The position numbers and the translations under genes were made by a program. Shown piece by piece: positions 25,133 to 38,400 of a stretch of 64,000 bases of DNA; positions within the stretch are counted from its first letter, which is position 1; every line of letters starts with the position of its first letter. The stretch is from Rouxiella sp. S1S-2. GTDB lineage: Bacteria; Pseudomonadota; Gammaproteobacteria; Enterobacterales; Enterobacteriaceae. The stretch lies in NCBI RefSeq assembly GCF_009208105.1, contig NZ_WFKL01000001.1, positions 5,084,001 through 5,148,000 on the forward strand. The letters are read 5' to 3'. The notes beneath the pieces were generated by a model. The model was not told where the DNA came from. It worked only from the letters and a program-made list of their open reading frames with translations, and did not search any database.

Positions 25133-25405
25133 TTACTTAACAGCTTCTTTCAAAGCTTTGCCTGAAACAAACGCCGGAACGGTTGCAGCAGCGATTTTGA
25201 TTTCTTTGCCTGTCTGCGGGTTACGACCAGTGCGCTCGTTACGTTGATTTACTTTAAAAGTACCGAAACCAACTAATTGTACAGCTTCACCCTCTTTCAG
25301 AGACTCGGTGATGGCAGACAGAGTAGATTCAAGAGCAAGTTTAGCCTGTGCTTTAGAAAGATCAGCTTTGTCAGCAATCACATCAATCAGTTGAGTCTTG
25401 TTCAT
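25133..25405 (-). CDS. hupA: DNA-binding protein HU-alpha
   Basis: A 90-residue nucleoid protein that bends and compacts DNA as an HU homo- or heterodimer. It starts [22 protein letters not shown] and keeps the beta-arm region [15 protein letters not shown] whose proline intercalates into DNA. Length and sequence match E. coli HupA closely. A GGATAAC ribosome site lies before the ATG at 25405. The 191 bp upstream (25406-25596) hold no gene and should contain its promoter. Confidence 0.97.
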   Translation of the reverse strand: MNKTQLIDVIADKADLSKAQAKLALESTLSAITESLKEGEAVQLVGFGTFKVNQRNERTGRNPQTGKEIKIAAATVPAFVSGKALKEAVK

Positions 25406-25596
25406 AAGTTATCCTTTACAGTGTGTTTATCGTTTGCAAAGCATCGAGTGCGACGGATATGCCGATTGACAGCACCCTCCTGCATACACGCACCGATAGC
25501 CACTTTTTATTACGCACCCCAAATGTAGACCAGACAGGGTACGGATGTGAAGCCTTGAGACACGACAAATAAGGCGTTAAATCACGTTTTCTTGCC

Positions 25597-26187
25597 TTAT
25601 TGCGTTAAATTTATCCCAATGTTACTCACAGCGGCTTCACGCAGGTCAGATCGTAACCCTTTTATTAATTCCAGGTCACGCTCTTCACAGTCAGCCAACA
25701 GGCGGAAAATCTCCCATTGGATGTCCCATTCTTCTTCAACAGCGGGTAAAACTTTGAGCTCTTCATCGGTCATTTCTTTGCCAGCATGGGTCATTTCAAG
25801 CATGGCAACGGTACGAATCGATGTTTCGCTAATCGCGATAGCATGAGCCAGTGTTTCACCGCTTAAACGCGAGTGAATCAATTCACCTAATGCGATACAG
25901 GCATCGATAGCCGGGTAAACGCCGTAAATATCATAGTCGTCTGAAGAAGGGATTGCCTCCTCCAGCTTCTCAAGCTGCGAATCAAAGTTAACCTTTGCAT
26001 CTTTTATTACAAGCGTTTCCCACACCAGATCGAGAATTTTGCGATAAATCTGGGGCTCACCAAAGCCTGATTGAAGGCAAAACATCTGATAATTGGGATA
26101 CATACGCTCGCAAAGGCTGGCCATAAACGTCAGATGTTGCCAGCTTTCAAGCTTTTCCAGACGTAAATGAATCGGATTACGTAACAT
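25597..26187 (-). CDS. yjaG: YjaG family protein (DUF416)
   Basis: A 196-residue cytoplasmic, mostly helical protein of unknown function, matching E. coli YjaG in length and position (between hupA and nfi). Recognisable stretches are MLRNPIHLRLEKLESWQHLTF, MYPNYQMFCLQSGFG and YDIYGVYPAIDACIALGE. It has no signal peptide, membrane segment or known catalytic motif. The acidic C-terminal half (EVEEEWDIQWEIFR-like region) may mediate protein contacts. The start at 26187 agrees with the family N-terminus. Confidence 0.9.
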   Translation of the reverse strand: MLRNPIHLRLEKLESWQHLTFMASLCERMYPNYQMFCLQSGFGEPQIYRKILDLVWETLVIKDAKVNFDSQLEKLEEAIPSSDDYDIYGVYPAIDACIALGELIHSRLSGETLAHAIAISETSIRTVAMLEMTHAGKEMTDEELKVLPAVEEEWDIQWEIFRLLADCEERDLELIKGLRSDLREAAVSNIGINLTQ

Positions 26188-26257
26188 AGTATTTTCTCGT
26201 TAACTTTTCTGGGCGGGAGTTTACCTGAAATAATGACAGCATCCTACGCCTGGATTC

Positions 26258-26938
26258 TTAAACATTGCCGCTCAGGCGCTGCCAGCGCTGAAATGCGGGC
26301 CGATTGGATGCTACAGCATCGGCCCATCGGGTCGGTTCAGGCAGACGATATCCCCGCGTGCATTGTTCAACCCAATACAACGAAGAAGCAAGGCTGATGT
26401 TATTACCTGGGGAGATAAACAGCGGATTACAACGCAGTTTGCTGCGCCACACCCAGCCAAGCTGTTCATCTTTGTCCCACAGGGCTTGCGTAGCGCCGGC
26501 GGCTTCGCCCAGCGGCAGAAAGTGTCCGCACAGGCGACTTTTCGCCACGCCGATAGTTGGCACGTCAATGGTCAGCCCAAAATGGCTGGCAACGCCGAGG
26601 CGTCTGGGGTGAGCGATGCCCTGCCCGTCAACCATTAACAAATCAGGGCGATGTTGCAGCTGCTGCCAGACGTCAATTAATGCCGGGCATTCGCGAAACG
26701 AAAGGAAACCGGGAATATAGGGGATTTGGGTGGGAATACGGGCTATTTGATACTCCACCAGCGCCATTGACGGGTAGTGCAGTACAACAACAGCGGCGCG
26801 CGTCACGTCACCGCCCTGCTCAAACCCGATATCAGCTCCTGCTATATACACCGGGCGCAATCCCGAAGAGGGGTCTTCGAGTACGATTTGCTGGGCTTTT
26901 ATCCGCTGCTCTTCGCGCATTGCGCCGGTATTAATCAT
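26258..26938 (-). CDS. nfi: Endonuclease V (deoxyinosine 3' endonuclease)
   Basis: A 226-residue repair nuclease that cuts the second phosphodiester bond 3' to deoxyinosine, starting repair of deaminated adenine. The acidic active-site residues are visible as D36 (IAGADIGFE), E83 (PGFLSFRE) and D104 (MVDGQG), and GVASHFG and the C-terminal [15 protein letters not shown] are conserved. The ATG at 26938 ([11 protein letters not shown]) is chosen over the much longer open frame because of its AGGATC ribosome site and because the extension overlaps hemE. It starts 13 nt after the hemE stop, so the two are probably cotranscribed. Confidence 0.95.
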   Translation of the reverse strand: MINTGAMREEQRIKAQQIVLEDPSSGLRPVYIAGADIGFEQGGDVTRAAVVVLHYPSMALVEYQIARIPTQIPYIPGFLSFRECPALIDVWQQLQHRPDLLMVDGQGIAHPRRLGVASHFGLTIDVPTIGVAKSRLCGHFLPLGEAAGATQALWDKDEQLGWVWRSKLRCNPLFISPGNNISLASSLYWVEQCTRGYRLPEPTRWADAVASNRPAFQRWQRLSGNV

Positions 26939-26951
26939 GCAGATCCTGTCG

Positions 26952-28019
26952 TTATGCGGTGTGGTATTGCCGTGAAAGGTTGTGGACGGCCTTAACAAAA
27001 GCGCCGGCATTTTCAGGCGGAACGTCCTGATGGATGCCGTGTCCCAGGTTAAAGACGTGCCCTTCACCCTTGCCATAGCTGGCCAGAATAGTCTCGACTT
27101 CTTGCTCGATACGGACTGGAGAAGCATAAAGCATAGACGGGTCCATGTTTCCCTGCAGCGCCACTTTGTCACCCACGCGACGGCGGGCTTCACCGATATC
27201 TGTCGTCCAGTCGAGGCCCAACGCATCGCAGCCTGTTGCCGCAATGGCTTCAAGCCACTGACCGCCGCCTTTGGTGAACAGCGTCACCGGCACTTTACGG
27301 CCATCATTTTCGCGGATCAGGCCATCAACAATCTTGTGCATGTAGTTCAGGGAGAACTCGAGGTAGTCACGACCGGTTAAAACGCCGCCCCAAGAGTCAA
27401 ACACCATCACCGACTGTGCACCGGCCTTGATTTGCGCATTCAGATAGAGAATGACGCTGTCGGCCAGTTTATCCAGCAAAAGATGCAGAGTGGCAGGCTC
27501 GGCGTACATCATCTTTTTGATTTTGGTAAACGCTTTGCTACTGCCGCCTTCAATCATGTAGGTGGCCAGCGTCCACGGGCTGCCCGAAAAACCGATCAAT
27601 GGCACTTCGCCTTTAAGATTTTTACGGATGGTGCGCACCGCATTCATCACATAGCCCAGCTCATCTTCAGGATCGGGGATCGGCAATTTCGCGACGTCGG
27701 CATAGCAGGTCAGTGGAGAAGAGAAACGCGGCCCCTCTCCCGCTTCGAAATACAGGCCCAGCCCCATGGCATCGGGTATGGTCAGAATATCTGAGAACAG
27801 GATCGCGGCATCCAGAGGATAGCGGCGCAAAGGTTGCAGGGTGACCTCACAGGCCAGCTCGGCATTTTTGCACAGCGACATAAAATCGCCCGCCTGCGCA
27901 CGTGTCGCTTTGTATTCTGGCAAATAACGGCCAGCCTGACGCATCATCCATACCGGTGTGATATCTACGGGCTGGCGTAACAGGGCGCGCAGGTAGCGAT
28001 CGTTTTTTAACTCGTTCAT
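26952..28019 (-). CDS. hemE: Uroporphyrinogen decarboxylase
   Basis: A 355-residue enzyme (E. coli 354 aa) that removes four carboxyl groups from uroporphyrinogen III to give coproporphyrinogen III in heme synthesis. The N-terminal motif [19 protein letters not shown] is followed by the substrate-binding [25 protein letters not shown] and [14 protein letters not shown] are also intact. The ATG at 28019 fits the family start and has an AAGGATC box; the longer open frame overlaps nudC and has no support. It lies downstream of nudC (125-nt gap with a stem-loop at 28081-28107) and upstream of nfi. Confidence 0.97.
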   Translation of the reverse strand: MNELKNDRYLRALLRQPVDITPVWMMRQAGRYLPEYKATRAQAGDFMSLCKNAELACEVTLQPLRRYPLDAAILFSDILTIPDAMGLGLYFEAGEGPRFSSPLTCYADVAKLPIPDPEDELGYVMNAVRTIRKNLKGEVPLIGFSGSPWTLATYMIEGGSSKAFTKIKKMMYAEPATLHLLLDKLADSVILYLNAQIKAGAQSVMVFDSWGGVLTGRDYLEFSLNYMHKIVDGLIRENDGRKVPVTLFTKGGGQWLEAIAATGCDALGLDWTTDIGEARRRVGDKVALQGNMDPSMLYASPVRIEQEVETILASYGKGEGHVFNLGHGIHQDVPPENAGAFVKAVHNLSRQYHTA

Positions 28020-28144
28020 TCTTGGCAAGATCCTTAATAATCTGCTGATCTCTTTGGGTTCATCGAACCCGAGCGGGCGGCCTGAAATAGCGTTTGCACG
28101 TTTCAGGCGCCTAAAAATAAGGCGGACATTGTAGCACGTCGGGC

Positions 28145-28921
28145 CTAAGAGTCCTCCTCTGCACGGCACAGAACCACGGTATCTTCTATCAACCGACGTG
28201 CGATGGTGCCCGGCGGCGGCAACAGCGGCAAGGCATCGTAACGATACCAACCGGCGTTGAGCAGCTCCTTCGGATCATGACGTATTTCGCCGCTGTCGTA
28301 ATCGGCCATAAATGCCATCATCAAAGAATTTGGGAACGGCCAGGGCTGCGAGCTGACGTAACGCACATTTTTGACCCGTATATTGCTCTCTTCCATCACT
28401 TCACGCGCGACGGTTTCTTCCAGCGTCTCGCCCACCTCGACGAAACCGGCCAACACGGTGTGGATCCCCCCGCGATGACGGACGTGCTGGGCAAGCAGGA
28501 TCTCTTCGCCGCGGCGGATAGCCACGATGATGCACGGCGCAATTTGCGGGTAATAGCGCTCTTTGCAGTGTGCGCACAGCGCGGCCCATTCGGTTTTACT
28601 GACGTGCATGGCATGGCCGCAGTAACCGCAGAATTGATGGGATCGATAGAACTCGGAGAGCTGTACGCCTCGGCCCACCAGCTGAAATAACCCACGATCC
28701 TGGTCGATCAATTGGCGCGGTGAGAGCATACTTTCTTTCATGCTCTTGCGGATCAACCATACCGGACTGCCCTGCCATTCGCCTATCTGGCGCCCGGTTT
28801 GTCCCGACAATGAAAATTGTGTTGCCGATCCGTAGGGTAACGATCCCTCAGGCAACCACAGTTGCCCATCAAGGCTGACGACCCACCAGCCGCTATGCTG
28901 CTCTGTTATTTGGATTTCCAT
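28145..28921 (-). CDS. nudC: NAD-capped RNA/NADH pyrophosphatase NudC
   Basis: A 258-residue Nudix hydrolase that removes the NAD cap from RNA 5' ends and hydrolyses NADH. A zinc ribbon is formed by C98, C101, C116 and C119 (FCGYCGH and LCAHC). The Nudix box runs from G159 through E165, R173-E174 and E177-E178 ([21 protein letters not shown]). The residue after EES is Asn180 where the Nudix consensus and E. coli have Gly. The NudC hallmark [11 protein letters not shown] follows the box. It is divergent from rsd by 104 bp. Confidence 0.96.
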   Translation of the reverse strand: MEIQITEQHSGWWVVSLDGQLWLPEGSLPYGSATQFSLSGQTGRQIGEWQGSPVWLIRKSMKESMLSPRQLIDQDRGLFQLVGRGVQLSEFYRSHQFCGYCGHAMHVSKTEWAALCAHCKERYYPQIAPCIIVAIRRGEEILLAQHVRHRGGIHTVLAGFVEVGETLEETVAREVMEESNIRVKNVRYVSSQPWPFPNSLMMAFMADYDSGEIRHDPKELLNAGWYRYDALPLLPPPGTIARRLIEDTVVLCRAEEDS

Positions 28922-29025
28922 ATTGTTATTGCATAACCTCGACTACACTGACAATCTGGGACACAAAGTTACATTAGTAATCTTTAACCTTTGAACACTT
29001 TCTCTTCATACTCACGGAGTCAACC

Positions 29026-29541
29026 ATGCTAAATCGTTTGGAAATATTGACCCAACGCGTTGGTGGCAGCAATGAGTTGATCGACCAATGGCTGCACGCG
29101 CGCAAAGAATTATTGGTTTCTTACTGCACTCTCGTGGGCCTGAAACCCAATAAAGAAAAACATACCCCGCTTAATGAGAAAGCGTTAGATAATTTTTGCC
29201 ACAATTTAGTGGACTATCTTTCAGCCGGGCACTTTCATCTTTATCACAGGATAGTTGAAGAAGTCGATGGCGCCCAAGGGGCCGTTTCTCAGGCAGCGGC
29301 CAGAATTTATCCAGCGCTGGAAGCGAATACTGAAGCTATTATGGCTTTCCACGACAGTTATACCGAAACTGAATTTGAAGATGATGACGTTTTTGCCTTT
29401 AACTATGCATTGTCTGATATCGGCGAAGCGCTTGATGCGCGTTTTGAGCTTGAAGATCAGCTGATTGCGCTGGCTTTTGATACAAAAATTGTTCCTTTGC
29501 CACCCGTTGCAAACGATGCCGCATTAGTACGACCGGCTTAA
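29026..29541 (+). CDS. rsd: Regulator of sigma D (anti-sigma-70 factor Rsd)
   Basis: A 171-residue helical protein (E. coli 158 aa) that binds region 4 of sigma-70 in stationary phase and favours alternative sigma factors; in E. coli it also stimulates SpoT through contact with HPr. Family stretches are [38 protein letters not shown] and [19 protein letters not shown]. The extra length is mainly a C-terminal tail ([13 protein letters not shown]) and a small acidic insertion before FEDDDVFAF. An ACGGAG ribosome site precedes the ATG. It is a single gene, followed by hairpins and the thiamine riboswitch. Confidence 0.93.
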   Translation: MLNRLEILTQRVGGSNELIDQWLHARKELLVSYCTLVGLKPNKEKHTPLNEKALDNFCHNLVDYLSAGHFHLYHRIVEEVDGAQGAVSQAAARIYPALEANTEAIMAFHDSYTETEFEDDDVFAFNYALSDIGEALDARFELEDQLIALAFDTKIVPLPPVANDAALVRPA

Positions 29542-29584
29542 CAATTTTGCTCTAAAACCCTGCAAAGGGTTGTGTTTTATAATC

Positions 29585-29603
29585 AGCCTCGTATATTGAG
29601 GCT
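29585..29603 (+). terminator. Hairpin after rsd, ahead of the thi leader
   Basis: GCCTC and GAGGC pair around a 7-nt loop and are followed by TTCTTTAA, giving a modest terminator for rsd or the first stem of the thi transcript. A TATAAT (29578-29583) lies immediately upstream without a good -35. A second perfect hairpin, GGCCTG/CAGGCC (about 29613-29630), follows before the riboswitch. Confidence 0.45.
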
Positions 29604-29631
29604 TCTTTAACGGCCTGGAAATCACAGGCCA

Positions 29632-29748
29632 ATTCTTGTCGGAGTGCCTAGCGCAGACTTTCCTTAAGGAAAAATTTGCCAGGCTGAGACCGTTAATTCG
29701 GGATCCGCGGAACCTGATCGGGTTAGTACCCGCGAAGGGAACAAGAGT
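29632..29748 (+). ncRNA. TPP riboswitch (THI element)
   Basis: The leader of thiC carries the conserved THI-box core: TCTTGTCGGAGTGCC near 29634, GGCTGAGACCGTTAATTCGG, GATCCGCGGAACCTGATC, and GCGAAGGGAACAAGAG at the end; TCTTGT pairs with ACAAGA to close helix P1. Thiamine diphosphate binding shuts down the operon. About 140 nt separate it from the thiC start, room for an expression platform; a GAGG ribosome site lies next to the ATG. Confidence 0.97.
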
Positions 29749-29848
29749 AATTTATTGCGTCCGGTTTTCATCGCCGCGTTCTTCACCGCAGAAACGCCGT
29801 GTGACGAGGGCCGGAAACACCGCTTTACTCCCGCCGTAAACCTCCTGA

Positions 29849-32497
<2,649 letters not shown>

Positions 32498-32511
<14 letters not shown>

Positions 32512-33244
32512 TGAGTTTATGCGCTATAGCCGCCAACTGTTGCTGGAAGACGTCGGCATGGAAGGGCAAGAAAAAATCCGCGCGGCAAAAGTGCTTATTG
32601 TCGGCCTCGGGGGTCTTGGCTCACCAGCCGCGCTTTATCTGGCGGCGGCGGGCGTGGGTACGCTGTTTCTCGCCGACGATGACACGCTGCACGTTTCCAA
32701 TCTTCAGCGGCAGATTTTGTATCGCACGGCGGATGCAGAAAGTTTAAAAGCCAAAATAGCCCAGCGCGAGCTGGGTAAGCTTAACCCGCTGTGTGAGACA
32801 GAAGTATTCACCCATCGTTTAAACGGGGAAAATTTGCAGGGCATTGTGGCGCGCGCCGATCTGATATTGGACTGTAGCGACAACATGGAAACTCGCCACG
32901 CGGTGAATAAAGCCTGCGTGGAAGGTGGGAAGCCATTGATTAGCGGCAGCGCGGTCGGCTTCAGCGGCCAACTGCTGGTGATCGAGGCACCCTATTCTCA
33001 CGGCTGCTACCGCTGCCTGTATCCAGATTTAGAAACACCGACCCGCAACTGCCGTACCGCCGGTGTTTTAGGTCCGGTAGTGGGCGTTATTGGCACGCTT
33101 CAGGCGCTGGAAGCTATAAAAATGCTGGCCGGTTGCGCAAGCCCGCTGAGTGGAAAACTGCGCTTGTTCGACGGAAAACAGCAAAGTTGGCGAACGCTGC
33201 AACTGGCACCGTCGAAAGATTGCCCCGTCTGCGGAGGCCTTTAA
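32498..33244 (+). CDS. thiF: Sulfur carrier adenylyltransferase ThiF
   Basis: A 248-residue E1-like enzyme that adenylates the C-terminus of ThiS so that sulfur can be loaded. The nucleotide loop is GLGGLGSP (37-43), the acidic DDD near 60-62 binds Mg-ATP, zinc is held by C170/C173 (CYRC) and C242/C245 (CPVC), and C185 matches the E. coli cysteine that links to ThiS. The ATG at 32498 ([16 protein letters not shown]) matches the family start; the longer frame overlaps thiE without a ribosome site. It overlaps thiS by one base (TAATG). Confidence 0.97.
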
Positions 33245-33444
33245 TGAAAGTTACGGTCAACGATGTCGATTACCCATTCGATGCCCCGCTGACGGTGCAC
33301 AGCCTGTTAATTTTTCTTGAACAACCTCAATCCGGCAGTGCGCTTGCCGTTAATCAAGTGATTATTCCCCGCCCGCAGTGGTCACAATACCTGCTGCAAG
33401 ACGGGGACAACATCGTTGTATTTCAAGCCATTGCCGGAGGATAA
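33244..33444 (+). CDS. thiS: Sulfur carrier protein ThiS
   Basis: A 66-residue ubiquitin-fold protein that carries sulfur as a C-terminal thiocarboxylate for thiazole synthesis. It ends in the required Gly-Gly (QAIAGG), and the beta-grasp pattern [36 protein letters not shown] is clear. The start is the ATG that overlaps the thiF stop codon; the longer open frame runs inside thiF. Its GG tail is the substrate of ThiF and partner of ThiG, encoded on either side. Confidence 0.97.
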   Translation: MKVTVNDVDYPFDAPLTVHSLLIFLEQPQSGSALAVNQVIIPRPQWSQYLLQDGDNIVVFQAIAGG

Positions 33445-33448
33445 CCCG

Positions 33449-34216
33449 ATGCTAAAAATTGCTGATACCACTTTTACCTCCCGACTGTTCACCGGAACGG
33501 GGAAATTCTCTAGCGCCGCAGTAATGCAGCAGGCGATTTCCGCGTCTGGCTCACAGTTGGTGACCATGGCGATGAAACGGGTTGATCTTAAACGCGGCGG
33601 TGATGATATTTTGCGTCCGCTACAGGAGTTGGGTGTTCATCTGTTACCCAACACCTCTGGCGCGAAAACGGCGGAAGAGGCAGTGTTTGCCGCCCAGCTG
33701 GCGCGTGAAGCGCTGGGCACACGTTGGATAAAACTCGAAATTCATCCGGATCTCAAATACCTGCTTCCCGATGCGGTAGAAACCTTAAAAGCTGCAGAAA
33801 CGTTGGTAAAACAGGGGTTTGTGGTTCTCCCTTACTGTAGCGCGGATCCCGTGCTGTGCAAACGTCTCGAAGAAGTCGGATGTGCGGCGGTCATGCCGCT
33901 GGGTGCGCCGATTGGATCAAATCAGGGGCTGCAAACGCGAGAATTCCTGCGCATTATTATCGAACAGTCCAACGTGCCGGTAGTGGTTGATGCGGGAATT
34001 GGCGCGCCGAGTCAGGCGGCTGAGGCTCTGGAATTGGGTGCCGATGCGGTACTGGTGAACACCGCCATTGCCGTCGCGGGTGACCCAGTGGCAATGGCGA
34101 CGGCGTTTAAGCTTGCCGTTGAAGCCGGACGGTTGGCAAATGTCAGTGGACTCGGCGGCAAATCATTTCGCGCCCACGCCTCAAGTCCGTTGACTCAGTT
34201 TCTGGAGAACGTCTGA
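33449..34216 (+). CDS. thiG: Thiazole synthase ThiG
   Basis: A 255-residue TIM-barrel enzyme (E. coli 256 aa) that builds the thiazole phosphate from deoxyxylulose phosphate, dehydroglycine and ThiS-thiocarboxylate. The Schiff-base lysine is K95 in RWIKLEIH; other family stretches are [29 protein letters not shown] and [20 protein letters not shown]. The ATG at 33449 follows a strong GGAGG box that lies at the thiS 3' end. Two bases separate its stop from thiH. Confidence 0.98.
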   Translation: MLKIADTTFTSRLFTGTGKFSSAAVMQQAISASGSQLVTMAMKRVDLKRGGDDILRPLQELGVHLLPNTSGAKTAEEAVFAAQLAREALGTRWIKLEIHPDLKYLLPDAVETLKAAETLVKQGFVVLPYCSADPVLCKRLEEVGCAAVMPLGAPIGSNQGLQTREFLRIIIEQSNVPVVVDAGIGAPSQAAEALELGADAVLVNTAIAVAGDPVAMATAFKLAVEAGRLANVSGLGGKSFRAHASSPLTQFLENV

Positions 34217-34218
34217 CC

Positions 34219-35364
34219 ATGAAGGAGTATCGAGGAACGGGTTTTCAAGACCACTGGCAGACGCTGGACTGGGACGATATCTCACTGCGCATCAACAGTA
34301 AAACGGCGGCAGACGTTGAGCGGGCATTAAGCAGCCCTCGGGTCAGTCGCGAAGATTTTATGGCGCTTATCTCCCCGGCGGCGCTACCTTACCTTGAGCC
34401 GATGGCGCAAAAAGCACAGCAGCTTACCCGCCAACGCTTTGGTAATACGGTGAGTTTTTTTGCCCCACTGTATCTTTCCAATCTTTGCGCCAACGAGTGT
34501 ACCTACTGCGGCTTTTCGATGAGTAACAAGATCAAGCGCAAAACCTTGGACGACGTTGAGATCGAAAAAGAGTGCGAGGCGCTTAACGCGCTCGGCTTTA
34601 AACATTTGCTGCTGGTCACCGGCGAGCATAAGACCAAAGTAGGAATGGACTATTTTCGCCGCCACTTTCCAGCTATTCGCCGACATTTCAGTTCATTGAT
34701 GATTGAAGTACAGCCGCTGGAGCAGCAGGAGTATGCCGAGCTGAAAACGCTGGGTCTCGACGGGGTGCTGGTCTATCAGGAAACCTATCACGCACCGACC
34801 TATGCGTTGCACCATCTTCGTGGTCAAAAACAGGATTTCTTCTGGCGGCTCGAAACACCCGACCGTTTGGGTCGCGCAGGAATAGACAAGATTGGTTTAG
34901 GCGCGCTGTTCGGCTTGTCGAGCAATTGGCGGACCGACAGCTACATGGTGGCGGAACATCTGTTTTATCTGCAGCAAACTTATTGGCAAAGCCGCTATTC
35001 GGTGGCGTTTCCACGTTTGCGACCTTGCGCAGGCGGGATAGAACCGGCTTCGATACTCAACGAAAAACAGCTGGTGCAGCTGATTTGCGCCTTCCGGCTG
35101 TTTGCCCCCGATGTCGAGCTTTCACTTTCAACCCGAGAGTCGCCCTACTTCCGCGACCACGTGATCCCGCTGGCTATTACCACCGTCAGCGCCGGGTCTA
35201 AAACCCAGCCGGGTGGTTATGCCGCAGACGACAAGCCGGAGCTGGAGCAGTTCGAGCCGCACGACAATCGTCCACCCGCTCACGTCGCCGAGGCGCTGAA
35301 ACAGGCAGGATTACAACCGGTATGGAAGGATTGGGATCAGCATTTTGGTCGTCCTCTTAGTTAA
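34219..35364 (+). CDS. thiH: 2-iminoacetate synthase (tyrosine lyase) ThiH
   Basis: A 381-residue radical-SAM enzyme (E. coli 377 aa) that cleaves tyrosine to p-cresol and dehydroglycine, the glycine-derived precursor used by ThiG. The radical-SAM cysteines are C90, C94 and C97 (CANECTYC). Further conserved parts are FGNTVSFFAPLYLSN, LLVTGEH, VYQETYH and FPRLRPCAGG. It is the last gene of the operon and a strong hairpin follows. Presence of ThiH rather than ThiO is usual for facultative anaerobes. Confidence 0.97.
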   Translation: MKEYRGTGFQDHWQTLDWDDISLRINSKTAADVERALSSPRVSREDFMALISPAALPYLEPMAQKAQQLTRQRFGNTVSFFAPLYLSNLCANECTYCGFSMSNKIKRKTLDDVEIEKECEALNALGFKHLLLVTGEHKTKVGMDYFRRHFPAIRRHFSSLMIEVQPLEQQEYAELKTLGLDGVLVYQETYHAPTYALHHLRGQKQDFFWRLETPDRLGRAGIDKIGLGALFGLSSNWRTDSYMVAEHLFYLQQTYWQSRYSVAFPRLRPCAGGIEPASILNEKQLVQLICAFRLFAPDVELSLSTRESPYFRDHVIPLAITTVSAGSKTQPGGYAADDKPELEQFEPHDNRPPAHVAEALKQAGLQPVWKDWDQHFGRPLS

Positions 35365-35384
35365 TCAATTTGGCAGATTGTAGA

Positions 35385-35416
35385 TAAAAAAAAACCGCTC
35401 CGAGGAGCGGTTTTTT
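35385..35416. terminator. Bidirectional terminator between thiH and rpoC
   Basis: AAAACCGCTCC (35391-35401) and GGAGCGGTTTT (35404-35414) pair with only two bases between them and are flanked by A-run and T-run, so both converging operons can end here. Confidence 0.92.
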
Positions 35417-35438
35417 ATTGCTTGGTTAACAGGACGAA

Positions 35439-38400
35439 TTAATCGTTGCTGTTACCAAAACCTGCGTTCAGCAACTCGGCCAGGTTAGCCGTTGCTTCGT
35501 CAGCGCTAACTGGCGCTACAACAGGCACATCGCCCAGAGCTTTACGGCGAGCACGTTCCTGGTGATAAGCGTAACCGGTACCGGCTGGGATCAGACGGCC
35601 CACAATTACGTTCTCTTTCAGGCCGCGAAGTTCATCACGTTTACCCGCAACAGCGGCTTCGGTAAGAACACGCGTCGTTTCCTGGAACGATGCTGCAGAG
35701 ATGAAGGACTCGGTCGCCAAGGATGCCTTGGTGATACCCAGCAGGTCGCGGCTGAATGTTGCCGTGATTTTGCCTTCAGCTTCCAGCTTACGGTTAGCGA
35801 TTTTAACGCGAGACATTTCTGCCTGCTCGCCTTCCAGGAAGTCGGTGCCGCCCGCGCTAACGATGGTGCCTTTACGCAGCATCTGACGAACGATAACTTC
35901 AATGTGTTTATCGTTAATCTTAACGCCTTGCAGACGGTAAACTTCCTGCACTTCGTTGGTGATGTAACGGGTAACCGCATGCACACCACGAAGACGCAGA
36001 ATGTCGTGTGGAGACTCAGGGCCGTCGGATACGACGTCACCACGTTCCACAACCTCACCCTCGAACACGTTCAGCTGACGCCATTTAGGGATCATTTCTT
36101 CGTAAGCATCGCTGCCATCCAACGGAGAAATTACCAGACGACGTTTGCCTTTGGTCTCTTTACCGAACGAGATGATCCCGCTGATTTCAGCAAGGATTGC
36201 AGGCTCTTTCGGACGACGCGCTTCGAACAAGTCAGCAACGCGTGGCAGACCACCGGTGATGTCCTTGGTACCGCTGGATTCCTGAGGAATACGCGCAAGG
36301 GTGTCACCAGAGTGAATCTGCGTACCGTCTTCCAGCTGTACAATCGCTTTACCCGGCAGGAAGTATTGAGCAGGCATATCTGTACCTGGGATCAATACGT
36401 CGTTGCCTTTGGCATCAACGATTTTCAGCGCTGGACGCAGGTCTTTACCGGCTGCGTTACGCTCTGCAGAGTCCAACACGACCAGAGAAGACAAACCGGT
36501 AAGGTCGTCAGTCTGACGGGTGATGGTCAGGGTATCGACAATATCGGTAAAGCGAATGAAACCACTCACTTCACTGATGACTGGCATGGTGTGCGGATCC
36601 CAGTTAGCAACGGTTTCGCCGCCAACAACAGGTTGTCCATCACCTTTACCCATTACAGAACCGTAAGGCACTTTGTAGCTTTCTTTGGTACGACCGAATT
36701 CGTCGATCAGTTTCAGCTCGGTGTTACGAGAAGTGATAACCAGTTTGCCGTTAGCATTGCTAACGTGCTTGTGGTTGCTCAGCTTAATCGTACCGGTGTT
36801 CTTAACCTGAATGCTTGATTCTGCCGCCGCACGAGATGCCGCACCACCGATGTGGAACGTACGCATCGTCAGCTGTGTACCTGGCTCACCGATTGACTGT
36901 GCTGCAATAACGCCGATCGCTTCACCTTTATTGATGATGTGACCACGTGCCAGGTCGCGACCGTAGCAGTTTGCACACACACCAAAGTCGGTTTCACAAC
37001 TTACAACAGAACGCACTTTCACGCTGTCGACAGAGTTCTCTTCTAACAGATCACACGTCTTCTCGTGAAGCAGGGTGTTACGCGGAACAAGAATGTCCGC
37101 AGTACCCGGCTTGAGGATGTCTTCAGCCGTAACACGGCCCAGTACACGCTCACGCAGTGGTTCTTTAACGTCGCCGCCTTCGATGACCGGAGTCATCAGG
37201 ATACCTTCATGAGTACCACAGTCGTCTTCGGTAACAACCAAGTCCTGCGCCACGTCAACCAGACGACGGGTCAGATAACCGGAGTTAGCCGTTTTAAGTG
37301 CGGTATCCGCCAAGCCTTTACGCGCACCGTGGGTTGAGATGAAGTACTGAAGTACGTTCAAACCTTCACGGAAGTTCGCGGTGATTGGCGTTTCAATGAT
37401 GGAACCGTCCGGCTTGGCCATCAGGCCACGCATACCGGCCAGCTGACGAATCTGCGCAGGTGAACCACGCGCACCGGAGTCGGCCATCATAAAGATGCTG
37501 TTGAAGGAAACCTGCTGCTCAACAACGCCTTCACGGTTGACGACGTCTTCGACAGACAAGTTTTCCATCATGGCCTTAGCAACACGTTCGTTCGCTGCGG
37601 CCCAGATATCGATTACCTTGTTGTAGCGTTCGCCAGCGGTTACCAGACCAGACTGGAACTGCTCTTGAATCTCGGCAACTTCGGTTTCTGCTTCATCGAT
37701 AATCTCTGCTTTCTTGGCAGGGATAACCATGTCATCGATACCTACAGACACACCTGAGCGTGCTGCATAGGCAAAACCGGTGTACATGGTCTGGTCAGCA
37801 AAAATAACGGTCGGCTTCAGGCCCAAAATGCGGTAACAGGTGTTCAGCATTTTGGAGATAGCTTTTTTGCCCAACGGCTGGTTAACGATAGAGAACGGCA
37901 GACCTGTAGGTACGATCATCCAAAGGATGGCGCGGCCAATCGTCGTATCGATAATAGAAGTCCGGTGAGTCACTTCGCCTTCGGTATTCTTGATCTCTTC
38001 TGTAATACGCACTTTTACGCGAGCATGCAGAGAAGCAAGACCGGCGCGGTAAACACGCTCAGCTTCTTTCGGGCCAGTCAGTACCATGCCTTCGCCTTTG
38101 GCGTTAACACAGTCACGGGTCATGTAGTAAAGACCCAATACAACGTCCTGTGAAGGAACGATGATTGGCTCGCCGTTCGCTGGTGACAGAATGTTGTTGG
38201 TAGACATCATCAGGGCACGCGCTTCCAACTGAGCTTCAAGCGTCAGTGGAACGTGTACTGCCATTTGGTCACCATCGAAGTCGGCGTTGTATGCCGCACA
38301 AACCAGCGGGTGAAGCTGAATTGCCTTACCTTCGATCAATACAGGTTCAAACGCCTGGATACCCAAACGGTGCAGGGTTGGTGCACGGTTCAGCAGTACC

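Noticed and set aside
28056..28107. Stem-loops between nudC and hemE as a terminator
   Set aside because: Both stems are real (GGGTTC/GAACCC and CCTGAAA/TTTCAGG), but neither is followed by a T-run on the coding strand, so I do not call a terminator.
28020..28250. N-terminal extension of hemE
   Set aside because: The extension overlaps nudC and the known protein starts [10 protein letters not shown] at 28019 with a ribosome site.
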